A DNA stretch of 51,169 bases. Origin: Acinetobacter sp. A2. Lineage in GTDB: Bacteria; Pseudomonadota; Gammaproteobacteria; Pseudomonadales; Moraxellaceae. The notes under the pieces were generated by a model. That model was not told the DNA's origin. It worked only from the letters and a program-made list of their open reading frames with translations, and searched no databases. A program made the position numbers and the translations under genes. Positions 1 through 8,916 of the stretch are shown in pieces (position 1 is the first letter of the stretch; every line of letters starts with the position of its first letter). The stretch covers positions 1 through 51,169 of the forward strand of contig NZ_JAAZQX010000020.1 in NCBI RefSeq assembly GCF_012371325.1, given 5' to 3'.

Positions 1-56
1 GTTACACGCTTGGCAACAAGACATTAACAGAGTGCGAATTAGTCCTTGACTATGTT

Positions 57-59
57 TGA
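57..59 (+). other. In-frame TGA interrupting the AraC-type regulator
   Basis: The frame of the AraC-type protein is open from position 3 to 56, meets TGA at 57-59, and is open again from 60 to its natural stop at 1028. Codons 60-188 contain no ATG, GTG or TTG, and encode residues that fit the N-terminal ligand-binding domain of this family. The TGA therefore appears to sit inside the original coding sequence. A sequencing error, a real nonsense mutation, or an unrelated upstream gene ending in the same frame are all possible. Confidence 0.6.
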
Positions 60-188
60 TTACATTTTAAGGAACAGCAGCAGCTTACATATCAGCATTG
101 GTTTGAAGGCCTAGCCTTAGATGTAACTCAGATTGATCAAGGTCATGGTTTTATTTCATTTCAAGACATTTGTAAGGTTGCAACACGT

Positions 189-1028
189 GTGCTACAAGAC
201 ACCCAATGCGAGCATTTGGGCTTAGAGATTGGACGTGACAAAGGGCTGATTTCCATGGGCATGCTAGGTTTTGCCATGATCTCGAGTCAAAATATTGTCG
301 AAGCGCTACAGACAGGACTGCAATACCATCCAATTTCAGGCAGCGTAATGGACTTGGATTATGATTTTTCCTCTAACCATCCCATGTTAGTCATCAAAGA
401 GCGCTACCCTACAGGTCAGTTGTTGCGCTTTTTCTGCGATGAAGCCCTGTCCAGTATTATTAGCTGTTTAGATGTGATGTTGGGGGATCATCAAGATTTG
501 CTCGAAGTACATTTTAGTTTTGCCAAACCTGCGCATTTAGATGCTTATCACGCACATTATCAATGTCCTTTGCATTTTTCATCACACATGAATGCACTGG
601 TATTTCGTCCTGAAATTTTTACCCGTAACATTAAAACCGCAAGTGCTGCCAACTACAGCACCGCTATGCGTGTCTGCCAAATGGCATTGCAAGATATGCA
701 GGCGATTAATCAGCAGCAATATGCACATGTACTAAGTTATCTGATTGAGCAGCATTTACCGCAGCATTTTGATATGACGCAAGCAGCGCAGCATTTTCAA
801 ATGAGTGAAAGACATTTGCGCAGACAGCTTTCAGCTGAGGGCTGTAGTTTCCAAAATTTAAGACAACGTGTTTTAGAAAATAAAGCCAAACAACTGCTAC
901 AACAATCCCTTTCCATTAGTGAAGTCAGTCAGCAACTGGGCTTTAGTGAATTGCGTGAATTTAGACGTGCCTTTAAACGATGGACAGGACTCAGCCCTTC
1001 ACTGTATAAAAATCAGATCACACCATAA
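189..1028 (+). CDS. AraC-family transcriptional regulator, probably N-terminally disrupted
   Basis: The intact part is 279 residues from a GTG codon. Residues about 1-170 resemble the AraC-type ligand-binding domain (the Arabinose_bd-like family), with the typical GLEIG...ISMGMLGFAM stretch. Residues about 185-275 form the double helix-turn-helix DNA-binding domain, including MSERHLRRQL and the second-helix signature GFSELREFRRAFKRWTG. Family members usually have about 330-340 residues, so roughly 60 N-terminal residues are missing. The same frame continues upstream to position 60, where it meets a TGA stop. I see no convincing ribosome binding site before the GTG. It may be a pseudogene, or a short product may be made. 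It lies 181 bases upstream of an acyl-CoA synthetase on the same strand, a natural candidate target, which is inference. Confidence 0.7.
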   Translation: MLQDTQCEHLGLEIGRDKGLISMGMLGFAMISSQNIVEALQTGLQYHPISGSVMDLDYDFSSNHPMLVIKERYPTGQLLRFFCDEALSSIISCLDVMLGDHQDLLEVHFSFAKPAHLDAYHAHYQCPLHFSSHMNALVFRPEIFTRNIKTASAANYSTAMRVCQMALQDMQAINQQQYAHVLSYLIEQHLPQHFDMTQAAQHFQMSERHLRRQLSAEGCSFQNLRQRVLENKAKQLLQQSLSISEVSQQLGFSELREFRRAFKRWTGLSPSLYKNQITP

Positions 1029-1209
1029 ACACTGATTATTCTTAAAGAAAAACAAAAAGTTAAATTTTACTTCACTCATTATTTAAACCGACTTACAAGC
1101 GAACAAAAATAAAAACAACAGGATTTCGACTAAAGCATAACTGCAAAGCTGCCATAAAATCCCTATCTTTTTAAATTGGATAAAATAACGACATATATGG
1201 AGAATAACA

Positions 1210-2856
1210 ATGGTCAGCGCATACGATGAATTACCGCGTACACCCGCCAATTTTGTAGCCTTGTCCCCTTTACGTTACTTGGAACGGGCGGCTTATATTT
1301 ACCCACACCAAAATGCGATTATTCATGGTTCTCGCCAAATCACATGGCGTGAAACATATTTGCGCTGCTGCCAATTTGCCCATCAACTTCAACAATTAGG
1401 CATTAGCAAAAACGATACTGTTTCGGTGCTGCTGCCGAATGTTCCGGCCATGCTAGAGGCACATTTTGCCGTACCTATGGCGGGGGCGGTGTTAAATACT
1501 TTAAATACCCGCTTAGATGCCAAAACACTGGCATTTATGCTTGATCATGCAGAATCGAAAGTACTTTTGGTTGACCCTGAATTTGCAGCCTTGGCGCAAG
1601 AAGCCTTGGCAATGGTCACGCATGAAATTTACGTCATTGATGTCAGCGACGCAGAATACGAACATGCTGCCAATGCAATCAGCATTGGACAAATTGAATA
1701 CGAAACATGGCTCGCAGCGGGTGATCCGAATTTTGAATGGCATTTACCGCAAGATGAATGGGATGCGATTAGTCTAAATTACACATCAGGCACCACAGGC
1801 AACCCAAAAGGCGTGGTTTACCATCATCGTGGTGCATATATTAATGCAGCAAGTAATATTATTGCCTGTGGCATGACACCACGTGCCAAATACTTATGGA
1901 CACTGCCTTTATTCCACTGTAACGGCTGGTGTTTTGCGTGGACCATGGCCGCTAATGGTGGTACCAATATCTGCTTGCGTAAAGTCGACCCTGAACTGAT
2001 TTTCAAACTGATTGCAGAACACAAAGTCGATTATTTCTGCGGCGCACCAATTGTCTTATCGATGTTAATTAACACCCCAGAAGAGAAAAAGACCCAGTTT
2101 GAGCACCGTGTAGAAGTCATGGTAGCAGGTGCTGCACCACCAGCCGCAATTATTGAAGGCATGCGCAATATTGGCATTAATGTCACTCACGTTTATGGCC
2201 TGACTGAAACTTATGGCCCATCTGCACTCTGTGCTTCTCAAGCAGGTTGGAGCGACTTGTCTATTCAGGAACAAGCACAGTTACATTCACGTCAGGGTGT
2301 GCCATATCCATTGCAGGATGGCATGAAAGTTCTTGACCCTGAAACTATGCAACCTGTACCCAAAGACGGTAAGACCATGGGCGAAATTATGTTCCGTGGC
2401 AATATCGTGATGAAAGGCTATTTGAAAAACCCAGAAGCTACCGCAGAAGCATTTGCAGGTGGTTGGTTCCATACGGGTGATTTAGCCGTATGCCAACCCG
2501 ACGGCTACGCCAAAATTACTGACCGCTCTAAAGACGTGATCATTTCAGGGGGCGAAAATATTTCGTCACTGGAAGTTGAAGAAGTCCTGTATCAACACCC
2601 TGCCGTGCTAACTGCTGCAGTGGTAGCAAAACCTGACCCGCGCTGGCAGGAAGTCCCATGTGCCTTCATTGAACTCAAAGACGGTAAACAGGCCAGCCCT
2701 GAAGAAATCATTGCCTATTGCAGCCAGCACTTAGCACGCTTTAAAGTACCAAAAGATGTGGTGATTACTGAAATTCCAAAAACCTCTACAGGCAAATTAC
2801 AAAAGTTTGTATTGCGTGAGTGGGCCAAAGAGCGTTCAGTCGGTGAGTTTGGTTAA
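1210..2856 (+). CDS. Acyl-CoA synthetase (AMP-forming, ANL superfamily)
   Basis: A 548-residue enzyme that should activate a fatty or other carboxylic acid to its CoA thioester through an acyl-adenylate. The phosphate-binding motif YTSGTTGNPKG is at residues 191-201. The YGLTETYGPS motif follows in the middle, then GWFHTGDLA, the hinge region DRSKDVIISGGENI from residue 438, and the C-terminal catalytic lysine in PKTSTGKLQK (Lys529). Length and motifs match the medium-chain acyl-CoA ligase group (AlkK-like); the chain length used cannot be read from the sequence. The ATG is preceded by GGAG at a good distance. The gene is monocistronic, with a strong hairpin terminator downstream and a possible AraC-type regulator upstream. 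There is no signal peptide, so it is cytoplasmic or peripheral to the membrane. Confidence 0.9.
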   Translation: MVSAYDELPRTPANFVALSPLRYLERAAYIYPHQNAIIHGSRQITWRETYLRCCQFAHQLQQLGISKNDTVSVLLPNVPAMLEAHFAVPMAGAVLNTLNTRLDAKTLAFMLDHAESKVLLVDPEFAALAQEALAMVTHEIYVIDVSDAEYEHAANAISIGQIEYETWLAAGDPNFEWHLPQDEWDAISLNYTSGTTGNPKGVVYHHRGAYINAASNIIACGMTPRAKYLWTLPLFHCNGWCFAWTMAANGGTNICLRKVDPELIFKLIAEHKVDYFCGAPIVLSMLINTPEEKKTQFEHRVEVMVAGAAPPAAIIEGMRNIGINVTHVYGLTETYGPSALCASQAGWSDLSIQEQAQLHSRQGVPYPLQDGMKVLDPETMQPVPKDGKTMGEIMFRGNIVMKGYLKNPEATAEAFAGGWFHTGDLAVCQPDGYAKITDRSKDVIISGGENISSLEVEEVLYQHPAVLTAAVVAKPDPRWQEVPCAFIELKDGKQASPEEIIAYCSQHLARFKVPKDVVITEIPKTSTGKLQKFVLREWAKERSVGEFG

Positions 2857-2920
2857 GGCTAAATTTAATCTAAAACTATGAGGATGTACCAACTATTCAT
2901 CCTCATCATAAATCCAAATA

Positions 2921-2949
2921 AAAAACGACTCATCTTGGAGTCGTTTTTT
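2921..2949. terminator. Bidirectional Rho-independent terminator
   Basis: An 11-base stem (2921-2931 with 2938-2948) around the loop ATCTTG is flanked by A and T runs on both sides. It can end transcription of the acyl-CoA synthetase on the plus strand and of darP on the minus strand. A second hairpin with 9-base arms (ATGAGGATG at 2878-2886 and CATCCTCAT at 2898-2906) lies just before it but has no T run. Confidence 0.85.
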
Positions 2950-3011
2950 GATTGTCAAATGAGTTAATCTACAACCATCTTCTGATTTGCTCTAACTCAA
3001 CTTAATTTGAC

Positions 3012-3545
3012 TTAACTTTCAGACAAGAGCGCAACCTGTTGTACATAGTTGAATAACTTGAGTTTAGACGCCTCTAATTCCTCTTCAGGTACTTCCTGTT
3101 TCATATCACGGTGAATACGCAACAGATGCTGACGCAACGTATGACGTTCTGCAGCTTTGTAGGTTTTACTAAAATCATTGATGACAGGGTCACCATCTTT
3201 AATAATACGCTCCACCCAACGCTGTAACTGCGCGGTTTTCTTTGCGCCTTGTTGTGGCGTCAAATACGACAAAATCACCGTTTCATTTTCATTGCGTAGC
3301 AGTTTACCAATACGCTGACACTGACGACGGCGTGCTTCATGTGAAGTGATACCTTGCAATTCCAGCAAAGCGTCAATTAAACGCTCTTCTACAGGAAGTT
3401 TCTGAATTTGTTTGGTGCTTAACTGCGCCAATTGTTCGCCCAGAGCAGCCATACGCTGTACGGCTTTTTTCTGTTCGGTTTTACTTGCACGCCCTTCTAA
3501 AGATTCAAAGTCATCTTCAGTAAAACGTTGCGGTCGACGTGCCAC
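3012..3545 (-). CDS. darP: Ribosome-associated protein DarP (YjgA, DUF615)
   Basis: A 177-residue, highly charged, helical protein that matches the YjgA/DarP family, which acts late in assembly of the large ribosomal subunit. Family hallmarks are the N-terminal RRPQRFTEDD-type start, the central LPVEERLIDALLEL segment and the following charged helix rich in Arg and Gln. It is the last gene of the pcnB-to-darP operon, and its start lies only 2 bases after the stop of the HPr-like gene. There is no signal peptide or membrane segment. The basic, flexible composition is usual for ribosome-binding factors. Confidence 0.9.
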   Translation of the reverse strand: MARRPQRFTEDDFESLEGRASKTEQKKAVQRMAALGEQLAQLSTKQIQKLPVEERLIDALLELQGITSHEARRRQCQRIGKLLRNENETVILSYLTPQQGAKKTAQLQRWVERIIKDGDPVINDFSKTYKAAERHTLRQHLLRIHRDMKQEVPEEELEASKLKLFNYVQQVALLSES

Positions 3546-3547
3546 GA

Positions 3548-3817
3548 TTAATCTGCCTCGTAAAATTTTGCTGCAAATAGTGCTTGAATGTCAGATAAAG
3601 CTTTTTCTTCATCTGCCCCATCAATCACCAAGCGTAAAGTAGTTCCCTTGCCTGCACCCAGCATGAGCAAGGACATAATATTTTTGGCATCGACCAACTT
3701 GTCGCCTTTGCCAATTTGGATTGACGAACGGAATTTGGTGGTCACTTCTATCAGTTTCCCAGATGCCCGTGCATGTAAACCTAGTTTATTAATTACGTCA
3801 ACAGTTGTGTCAATCAT
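3548..3817 (-). CDS. ptsO: HPr-family phosphocarrier of the nitrogen PTS (NPr)
   Basis: An 89-residue HPr-like protein. The phosphorylated histidine is His15 in [10 protein letters not shown], and the [14 protein letters not shown] segment holds the conserved regulatory-site serine. A longer frame exists up to 3859, but the ATG at 3817 is chosen. It overlaps the rapZ stop in an ATGA junction (translational coupling), and it puts the histidine at the family's usual position 15. NPr receives phosphate from EI-Ntr and passes it to EIIA-Ntr, linking nitrogen or potassium status to regulation. The pairing with rapZ is the classic rpoN-region order, but no rpoN or ptsN is present here. The gene is very likely co-transcribed with rapZ and darP. 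Confidence 0.93.
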   Translation of the reverse strand: MIDTTVDVINKLGLHARASGKLIEVTTKFRSSIQIGKGDKLVDAKNIMSLLMLGAGKGTTLRLVIDGADEEKALSDIQALFAAKFYEAD

Positions 3818-4665
3818 GACCAGTGCTTCATTTCTCGGTGTAAGACTTGTATAGACCATTTTGCCTCAAGTGCTTTTTTTAGTCTATCTACGATATAAAC
3901 AGAACGATGTTGCCCACCAGTACAGCCAATAGAAATGGTGATGTAGTGACGATGCCCTTCGGCAAAAGCAGGCAACCATTTTTCTAAAAACTGATAAATG
4001 TCTTTAAACATTTCATGAGTTTGCGGGCTTTGTTGCAAAAACTCCTGCACGGGTGCATCTAAACCTGAATGTTTTCGCAGCTCTAAATCCCAATGCGGGT
4101 TGGGTAAATGCCGTACGTCAAAAACATAGTCGGCATCTAGCGGAATGCCGTGCTTATAACCAAAGGACTGTAAAATCACAATTAAATGATCGCTTTGCCC
4201 AAGTTTAGACAGCAATACATGCTTTAGGTCATGCACGCTTTTATCGGTAGTATCTATATGCACAGTCGAGCGAAACTGAATAGGCATCAACAAGGTTTTT
4301 TCTTCTTGGATACATTCATTTAAGCTTTTAAATCGACTCGACAATGGATGCGGACGGCGTGATGCACTAAAGCGGGCAATCAGTTCCTGATCCTGCGTGG
4401 TCAGATAAATAATATCTACCGATCCATGCTTCTGCAGTTGTTCAAATACCAGATCAAACTCTTGCAAGTCGGCACGGGTACTGCGTACATCCACCCCCAA
4501 CGCCAACTGCTCTAAATTATTTTCCTGATCCAGTTTGTCTACAATTTCTGGGAGCAATGCCAAGGGTAAATTATCAATACAGTAATAACCTAAATCTTCC
4601 AACACCTGTAATGCCGAAGATTTTCCTGAACCCGATTGACCTGTGACGATCAAAATACGTTTCAT
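3814..4665 (-). CDS. rapZ: RNase adapter protein RapZ (nucleotide-binding)
   Basis: A 283-residue member of the RapZ/YvcJ family. It has a Walker A motif GQSGSGKSS near residue 9 and the family stretch [13 protein letters not shown]. The C-terminal domain carries the conserved [13 protein letters not shown] signature. In enterobacteria RapZ binds small RNAs and directs RNase E to control glucosamine-6-phosphate synthase. In Acinetobacter that role is only inferred. An alternative ATG lies three codons upstream (4674). The inner ATG is preferred because AAGGG is 9 bases from it and only 4 from the outer one. It is 24 bases downstream of panC and overlaps the next gene by 4 bases. Confidence 0.92.
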   Translation of the reverse strand: MKRILIVTGQSGSGKSSALQVLEDLGYYCIDNLPLALLPEIVDKLDQENNLEQLALGVDVRSTRADLQEFDLVFEQLQKHGSVDIIYLTTQDQELIARFSASRRPHPLSSRFKSLNECIQEEKTLLMPIQFRSTVHIDTTDKSVHDLKHVLLSKLGQSDHLIVILQSFGYKHGIPLDADYVFDVRHLPNPHWDLELRKHSGLDAPVQEFLQQSPQTHEMFKDIYQFLEKWLPAFAEGHRHYITISIGCTGGQHRSVYIVDRLKKALEAKWSIQVLHREMKHWS

Positions 4666-4689
4666 GGCATGCAACCCTTATATTGCGAA

Positions 4690-5535
4690 CTATGCAGAAT
4701 GTTTGACCTGCAAATTGTCAATTAAACGTGTATTGCCCAGTTTTGCAGCAACGAATAGCACAACATCTTCACTAAATGCTTCAATTTTTTGCAATTCTGT
4801 TGTACGTGCTTCTACATAGTCCACAACAAAGCCCGCAGCTGTCAATGTGGTCTTAATATTCGCTAACACTTGTGACAAGCTTTCGCCTTGCTGTAACGCC
4901 TGTTCTGCTGCTTTTAGACTTTGATAAATCGTCGGCGCAATTTGACGCTGTTCTGCACTCAAATAGCCATTACGCGAACTGAGCGCCAAGCCATCTGCTG
5001 CGCGTACAATGGGTACACCAATCACTTCAAGCGGAATGTTTAAATCACGCACAAACTGACGAATCACCGCCAATTGTTGATAGTCTTTTTCGCCAAAGAA
5101 AGCATAGTTTGGCTGCACCATATTAAACAATTTGGTCACTACGACTGCGACCCCATCAAAATGACCCGGGCGCTGTAAGCCACACAAATCTGCAGTAATA
5201 TCGCTAACAGAAATATTGGTCAAACGTGGCTTATTGCCATACATTTGCTCCACAGAAGGCGCAAAAATAATGTCACAACCAACATCTGCCAACAGTTGGC
5301 TGTCCTGATCTAAAGTCCGTGGATAACTGTCAAAGTCTTCATTTGGACCAAATTGAATTGGATTCACAAAAATACTGACCACCACCAAATCACATATTTT
5401 TTTCGCTTCACGCACCAAAGTTAAGTGCCCTTCGTGCAAATTTCCCATGGTTGGCACAAAACCAATGGTTTTACGCGCAGCACGTGCAGGCTGTAAAGAT
5501 GCTGCTAAGCCTTGAATTGTGGTTTCGGTTTTCAT
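4690..5535 (-). CDS. panC: Pantothenate synthetase PanC
   Basis: A 281-residue enzyme that condenses pantoate with beta-alanine using ATP to give pantothenate, the precursor of coenzyme A. The signatures [11 protein letters not shown] (a HIGH-like nucleotide-binding motif), [14 protein letters not shown], and GEKDYQQL with the later ALSSRN are all in place. The frame runs upstream to 5616, but that extension lies inside panB in another frame. The ATG at 5535 gives the normal family start and leaves 1 base after the panB stop, so the two genes are surely translated together. coaBC, for a later step of the same pathway, lies about 30 kb away in this window. Confidence 0.96.
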   Translation of the reverse strand: MKTETTIQGLAASLQPARAARKTIGFVPTMGNLHEGHLTLVREAKKICDLVVVSIFVNPIQFGPNEDFDSYPRTLDQDSQLLADVGCDIIFAPSVEQMYGNKPRLTNISVSDITADLCGLQRPGHFDGVAVVVTKLFNMVQPNYAFFGEKDYQQLAVIRQFVRDLNIPLEVIGVPIVRAADGLALSSRNGYLSAEQRQIAPTIYQSLKAAEQALQQGESLSQVLANIKTTLTAAGFVVDYVEARTTELQKIEAFSEDVVLFVAAKLGNTRLIDNLQVKHSA

Positions 5536-5536
5536 A

Positions 5537-6346
5537 TTACAACTCAACTTGGAAAGTATGTTCACGTGCAGGGAAAGAGCCATCTTGTACTGCGGCATGA
5601 TAGGCTTTAAATGCATCTAAAATAGCAGTTTCACCCGCTTGTTCTTTCATAAAGTTACGAACAAATTTTGCCATGCGACCAAAGGTAAGCCCTAGCATGT
5701 CTTGTACCACCAAGACTTGACCATCGGTTGCTGCACCAGCACCAATGCCAATCACAGGAATTTCAGGGAATAGCTCTGAAATTTCCTGACCTAGCTGTGC
5801 AGGTACACATTCCAGCAATAAAATTGCCGCACCTGCATCCACCACCGCTTTACAGTCTGCAATCAGCTTGTCTGCCGCTTCACGGGTACGCGCTTGCAAC
5901 TTGTAGCCACCAAACACATGCACCGATTGCGGTGTCAAACCCAAATGCACACACACTGGAATACCGTTACGGGTTAATGTTGCAACGGTTTCACTGAGCC
6001 ATGCACCGCCTTCCATTTTGACCATTTGCGCACCTGCCTGCATGACTTCTTTCGAGCTTTGCAGTGCATCATTTAAGGTGGCATAACTCATAAATGGCAG
6101 GTCTGTCAGAATAAAAGCATGCTGATTGCCACGGCGTACCGCAGCGGTGTGATAAGCCATATCGGCCACAGTCACAGGCAAAGTCGAGTCACGTCCCTGA
6201 ATTGACATGCCCAAAGAATCACCAATTAAAATTGTGTCAATTTCGGCAACTTCCATTGCCTTTGCCATGCTTGCGTCATAGCAAGTCAGGCAGGAGAATT
6301 TGCGACCTTCCGCTTTAAATTTTCTTAGGTCACTTAGACTAATCAT
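5537..6346 (-). CDS. panB: 3-methyl-2-oxobutanoate hydroxymethyltransferase PanB
   Basis: A 269-residue enzyme of the PanB family (TIM-barrel). It transfers a hydroxymethyl group from 5,10-methylene-tetrahydrofolate to alpha-ketoisovalerate, the first step toward pantothenate. The motifs [19 protein letters not shown] (metal-binding region), [15 protein letters not shown] and IGIGAG are present in order. It lies 48 bases after folK and 1 base before panC. The folate co-substrate gives a biochemical link with folK upstream in the same operon. Confidence 0.96.
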   Translation of the reverse strand: MISLSDLRKFKAEGRKFSCLTCYDASMAKAMEVAEIDTILIGDSLGMSIQGRDSTLPVTVADMAYHTAAVRRGNQHAFILTDLPFMSYATLNDALQSSKEVMQAGAQMVKMEGGAWLSETVATLTRNGIPVCVHLGLTPQSVHVFGGYKLQARTREAADKLIADCKAVVDAGAAILLLECVPAQLGQEISELFPEIPVIGIGAGAATDGQVLVVQDMLGLTFGRMAKFVRNFMKEQAGETAILDAFKAYHAAVQDGSFPAREHTFQVEL

Positions 6347-6394
6347 GAAAATATTCCTCTATGGAAAAGCATTACTCATGCTTAATTTAAAACT

Positions 6395-6883
6395 TTACAG
6401 CCCTGCCCAATCCCCTGCATCCGCAACTGTTAAGTTCGGATGTTCAAGCAATGCCAAATGTTTTAAAGCTTGTCCTTTGACGCTTAAATTAGCATCTAAA
6501 TCTAACAATGGGATGACGACAAAATCACGCTCTAACACCCCCACATGCGGTACAGTCAAACGTTCATTTTCAATCGTGGCATCGCCATAAATCAATAAAT
6601 CTAAATCTAGCGTGCGCTCACCCCAATGACGTAACCGCACCCGACCCGACTCCTGTTCAAAACGCTGTAACTCATCCAACAACGCTAGAGGTTCAAGTTC
6701 TGTTTCCAAACGCACTACGGCATTTAAATAGTTTGGCTGATCTTGTGGCCCCATGGGTGGACTTTGGTACAGCTTTGAGGTCTGCACAGCACCCAAAGTT
6801 GCCAGTTTTTGTACAGCATCGGCTAAAATTTGACGAGAGTCGCCCAAATTACTGCCTAAACCAATATAGGTGATGTTGCTCAT
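6395..6883 (-). CDS. folK: 6-hydroxymethyl-7,8-dihydropterin pyrophosphokinase (HPPK)
   Basis: A 162-residue folate-pathway enzyme that transfers pyrophosphate from ATP to 6-hydroxymethyl-dihydropterin. It starts with the typical YIGLGSNLGD. It has YLNAVVRLET, the RVRLRHWGERTLDLDLL signature with the metal-binding Asp pair, and the VPHVGVLERDFVVIPL segment. The family usually has RWGPRTLDLD, so the extra His and the Glu are minor variants. Its ATG overlaps the pcnB stop by 4 bases, indicating translational coupling in the pcnB-folK-panB-panC order common in gammaproteobacteria. Confidence 0.94.
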   Translation of the reverse strand: MSNITYIGLGSNLGDSRQILADAVQKLATLGAVQTSKLYQSPPMGPQDQPNYLNAVVRLETELEPLALLDELQRFEQESGRVRLRHWGERTLDLDLLIYGDATIENERLTVPHVGVLERDFVVIPLLDLDANLSVKGQALKHLALLEHPNLTVADAGDWAGL

Positions 6884-8340
6884 TGTGTAGGCCCAAAAAT
6901 CACTTGGCTTAAATCACGTTGTACACGTTTACGTTTTAAAATTGGATGATCTGCAGCAATACCAGACTCATGAGTGCTTGCAGAACGTTGAGCACGATTT
7001 TCTTCATATTGCTTGGCTTTACGCGCACGACGGCTGCGTGGCTCAGGCTCATTCACCAAAGGCTCAATTTGATGATCAATCTGCTGAGCTAACACCTCAA
7101 CAGGCTCAGGCGCTGCTTTACGGCGGCTCTTAGCACGTGACCGGTTGTATTGAGCAATCGCACGTTCTTTTTCATCGGTGCTCATGAGCTGATAGGCATC
7201 CCACCATTGGCCCATGCCTAGGGTTGAGCTATCGCCTGATTTTTCTCGCAATAACAAGAAGTCAAAACCTGCTCGGAAACGCGCATGTCCCGATAATGCT
7301 TCGATCTGCTGTGGCTTAGGTTGCAACAAGCGGGTTTGCATTTCCCATACTTCACGAATAAAAGTTTCAGCAAAACGTGGAATGATGGTACGTGTTGCTT
7401 GACGTTTCAGCACATCTAAACCTGCCTGTGCACGTGCTTCGGCTGCAACTACACCTTTAGATAAATAAAAGTCACAACGCTCTAAAAATGGTTGCCACAA
7501 CAGCACTGCATAGAAAAATGCAGGATTAATCGTTTTGCCAATGGCAATACGTTGATCTGTATTTTTTGCAGCACGTTCAATAAACGGATTAATGTCAGGT
7601 TTAATATCGGCAAATAACTGACGCCAAATTCCGAAATCAATCAACATTGGTAAAACTTTGTTTAGATGCCCCATCGTAAAGAGCTTTTGCGACTCATCAT
7701 ACAAACGGTGGGGTGAAACATCACGCAATAATTGCGTCATTTCAGGCGTAAAAATTTTTAGAATTTTTGGATCAATATTGAAGTTCAATTTAGCAGCGAA
7801 GCGCAAAGTCCGCAGCATACGCACAGGGTCTTCTTCAAAACGTAGGGTTGGATCACCCAATAAACGTAAGTTTTTATGCTTAATATCATCTACGGCATTG
7901 CAAAAATCCAGCACTATGCCTTTGCGGGGCTGGTAATACAATGCGTTGATTGAAAAATCACGACGGGCAAAATCTTGCTCGATTGTACCCCAGTTATTGT
8001 CGCGAAGAATCATGCCTGCGGCAGAAGTCACAGCTTTTTTGGGTGGCGCACGGAAAGTCGCTACTTCAATCAGTTCACGTCCTGCGTAGACATGCGCCAG
8101 CTCAAAACGTCGTCCAATAATTCGGCAACGTCGTCCGAAAACCTCTTTCACTTGTGATGGTGTGGCATTGGTCACGGCATCAAAATCCTTAGGATTCAGC
8201 CCCAACATTAAGTCACGAACTCCACCGCCTACAATATAGGCTTCATAGCCTGCTTTAGTTAAAGCATCTAAAACATCTAAAATGGAAGAAGGTAATTGAG
8301 CGGTAGATAAACCACATTTTGACGCGCGCAAAGTTTGCAA
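6880..8340 (-). CDS. pcnB: Poly(A) polymerase I PcnB
   Basis: A 486-residue enzyme that adds 3' poly(A) tails to RNA and so promotes its decay. The nucleotidyltransferase head is at residues about 35-170. It has the GGGVRDLMLG motif at 38-47 and the catalytic aspartates in KDFD (Asp52 and Asp54). GRRFELAHVYAG and RRDFSINAL follow, then the RNA-binding neck. The tail, about residues 390-486, is rich in Arg, Lys and Glu, as is typical for PcnB rather than CCA-adding enzymes. The start is a TTG with AGGAG about 10 bases upstream; no ATG fits. It heads the seven-gene operon ending at darP, and its promoter should lie in 8341-8469. Confidence 0.93.
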   Translation of the reverse strand: MQTLRASKCGLSTAQLPSSILDVLDALTKAGYEAYIVGGGVRDLMLGLNPKDFDAVTNATPSQVKEVFGRRCRIIGRRFELAHVYAGRELIEVATFRAPPKKAVTSAAGMILRDNNWGTIEQDFARRDFSINALYYQPRKGIVLDFCNAVDDIKHKNLRLLGDPTLRFEEDPVRMLRTLRFAAKLNFNIDPKILKIFTPEMTQLLRDVSPHRLYDESQKLFTMGHLNKVLPMLIDFGIWRQLFADIKPDINPFIERAAKNTDQRIAIGKTINPAFFYAVLLWQPFLERCDFYLSKGVVAAEARAQAGLDVLKRQATRTIIPRFAETFIREVWEMQTRLLQPKPQQIEALSGHARFRAGFDFLLLREKSGDSSTLGMGQWWDAYQLMSTDEKERAIAQYNRSRAKSRRKAAPEPVEVLAQQIDHQIEPLVNEPEPRSRRARKAKQYEENRAQRSASTHESGIAADHPILKRKRVQRDLSQVIFGPTQ

Positions 8341-8469
8341 AAGACGCTGTCTCCTACGTCTGAACGTAAAATATATAAGATGTCGCTAATCATATCTCTA
8401 TCACAATCAAAGGGCAATTTGATTCACACGCTAATTTTGCAATGTGTAGTGCTAAAATTCTGCTTGCAG

Positions 8470-8904
8470 CTACAATGCCAGCTTGTGTTTATTCTTGGCA
8501 AATAAAGCTGGGCCAATGCCTTTGACTTGCTGTAACTCTTCGATACTTTGAAACTGTCCCTTTTGTTTACGATATTCCACAATCGCTTCAGCCTTTTTCA
8601 AGCCAATCCCCGATAATTGTTGCAGTTGCTCTAGCGATGCACTGTTCAAACGGACTTGCTGCACACTAGAACTTACTTTTTGCTTCGGACGTGCTAAATA
8701 ATATTGTGATGTGGCAGCAGTCGTTTGCTTTGCAGTCAAACGCTGATCTTGCGCTTCTTGCTGCGCTTTCCATTTTAAATAATTTTGGTCGAACTGCTGT
8801 GCCGTTGTGGGAAGACTGATTCCACACAGCAACACTGCCCATAATCCAAGTACTGTAAATTTAAAATCAGCCCAACTCAAACTCAATATACGTGGTATAT
8901 ACAT
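8470..8904 (-). CDS. ComEA-family helix-hairpin-helix DNA-binding protein
   Basis: A 144-residue protein with an N-terminal hydrophobic segment at about residues 14-36 (signal peptide or anchor). A Gln-rich linker follows, then a C-terminal ComEA-type helix-hairpin-helix domain at about 80-144. The two hairpins, LQQLSGIGLKKAEAIVEYR and VKGIGPALF, are clear. Proteins of this type bind incoming double-stranded DNA in the periplasm during natural transformation, a known trait of Acinetobacter. Whether this copy serves competence is inference. It lies 12 bases after mazG and is likely co-transcribed with it. Confidence 0.82.
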   Translation of the reverse strand: MYIPRILSLSWADFKFTVLGLWAVLLCGISLPTTAQQFDQNYLKWKAQQEAQDQRLTAKQTTAATSQYYLARPKQKVSSSVQQVRLNSASLEQLQQLSGIGLKKAEAIVEYRKQKGQFQSIEELQQVKGIGPALFAKNKHKLAL

Positions 8905-8916
8905 ACAATGATTAAC

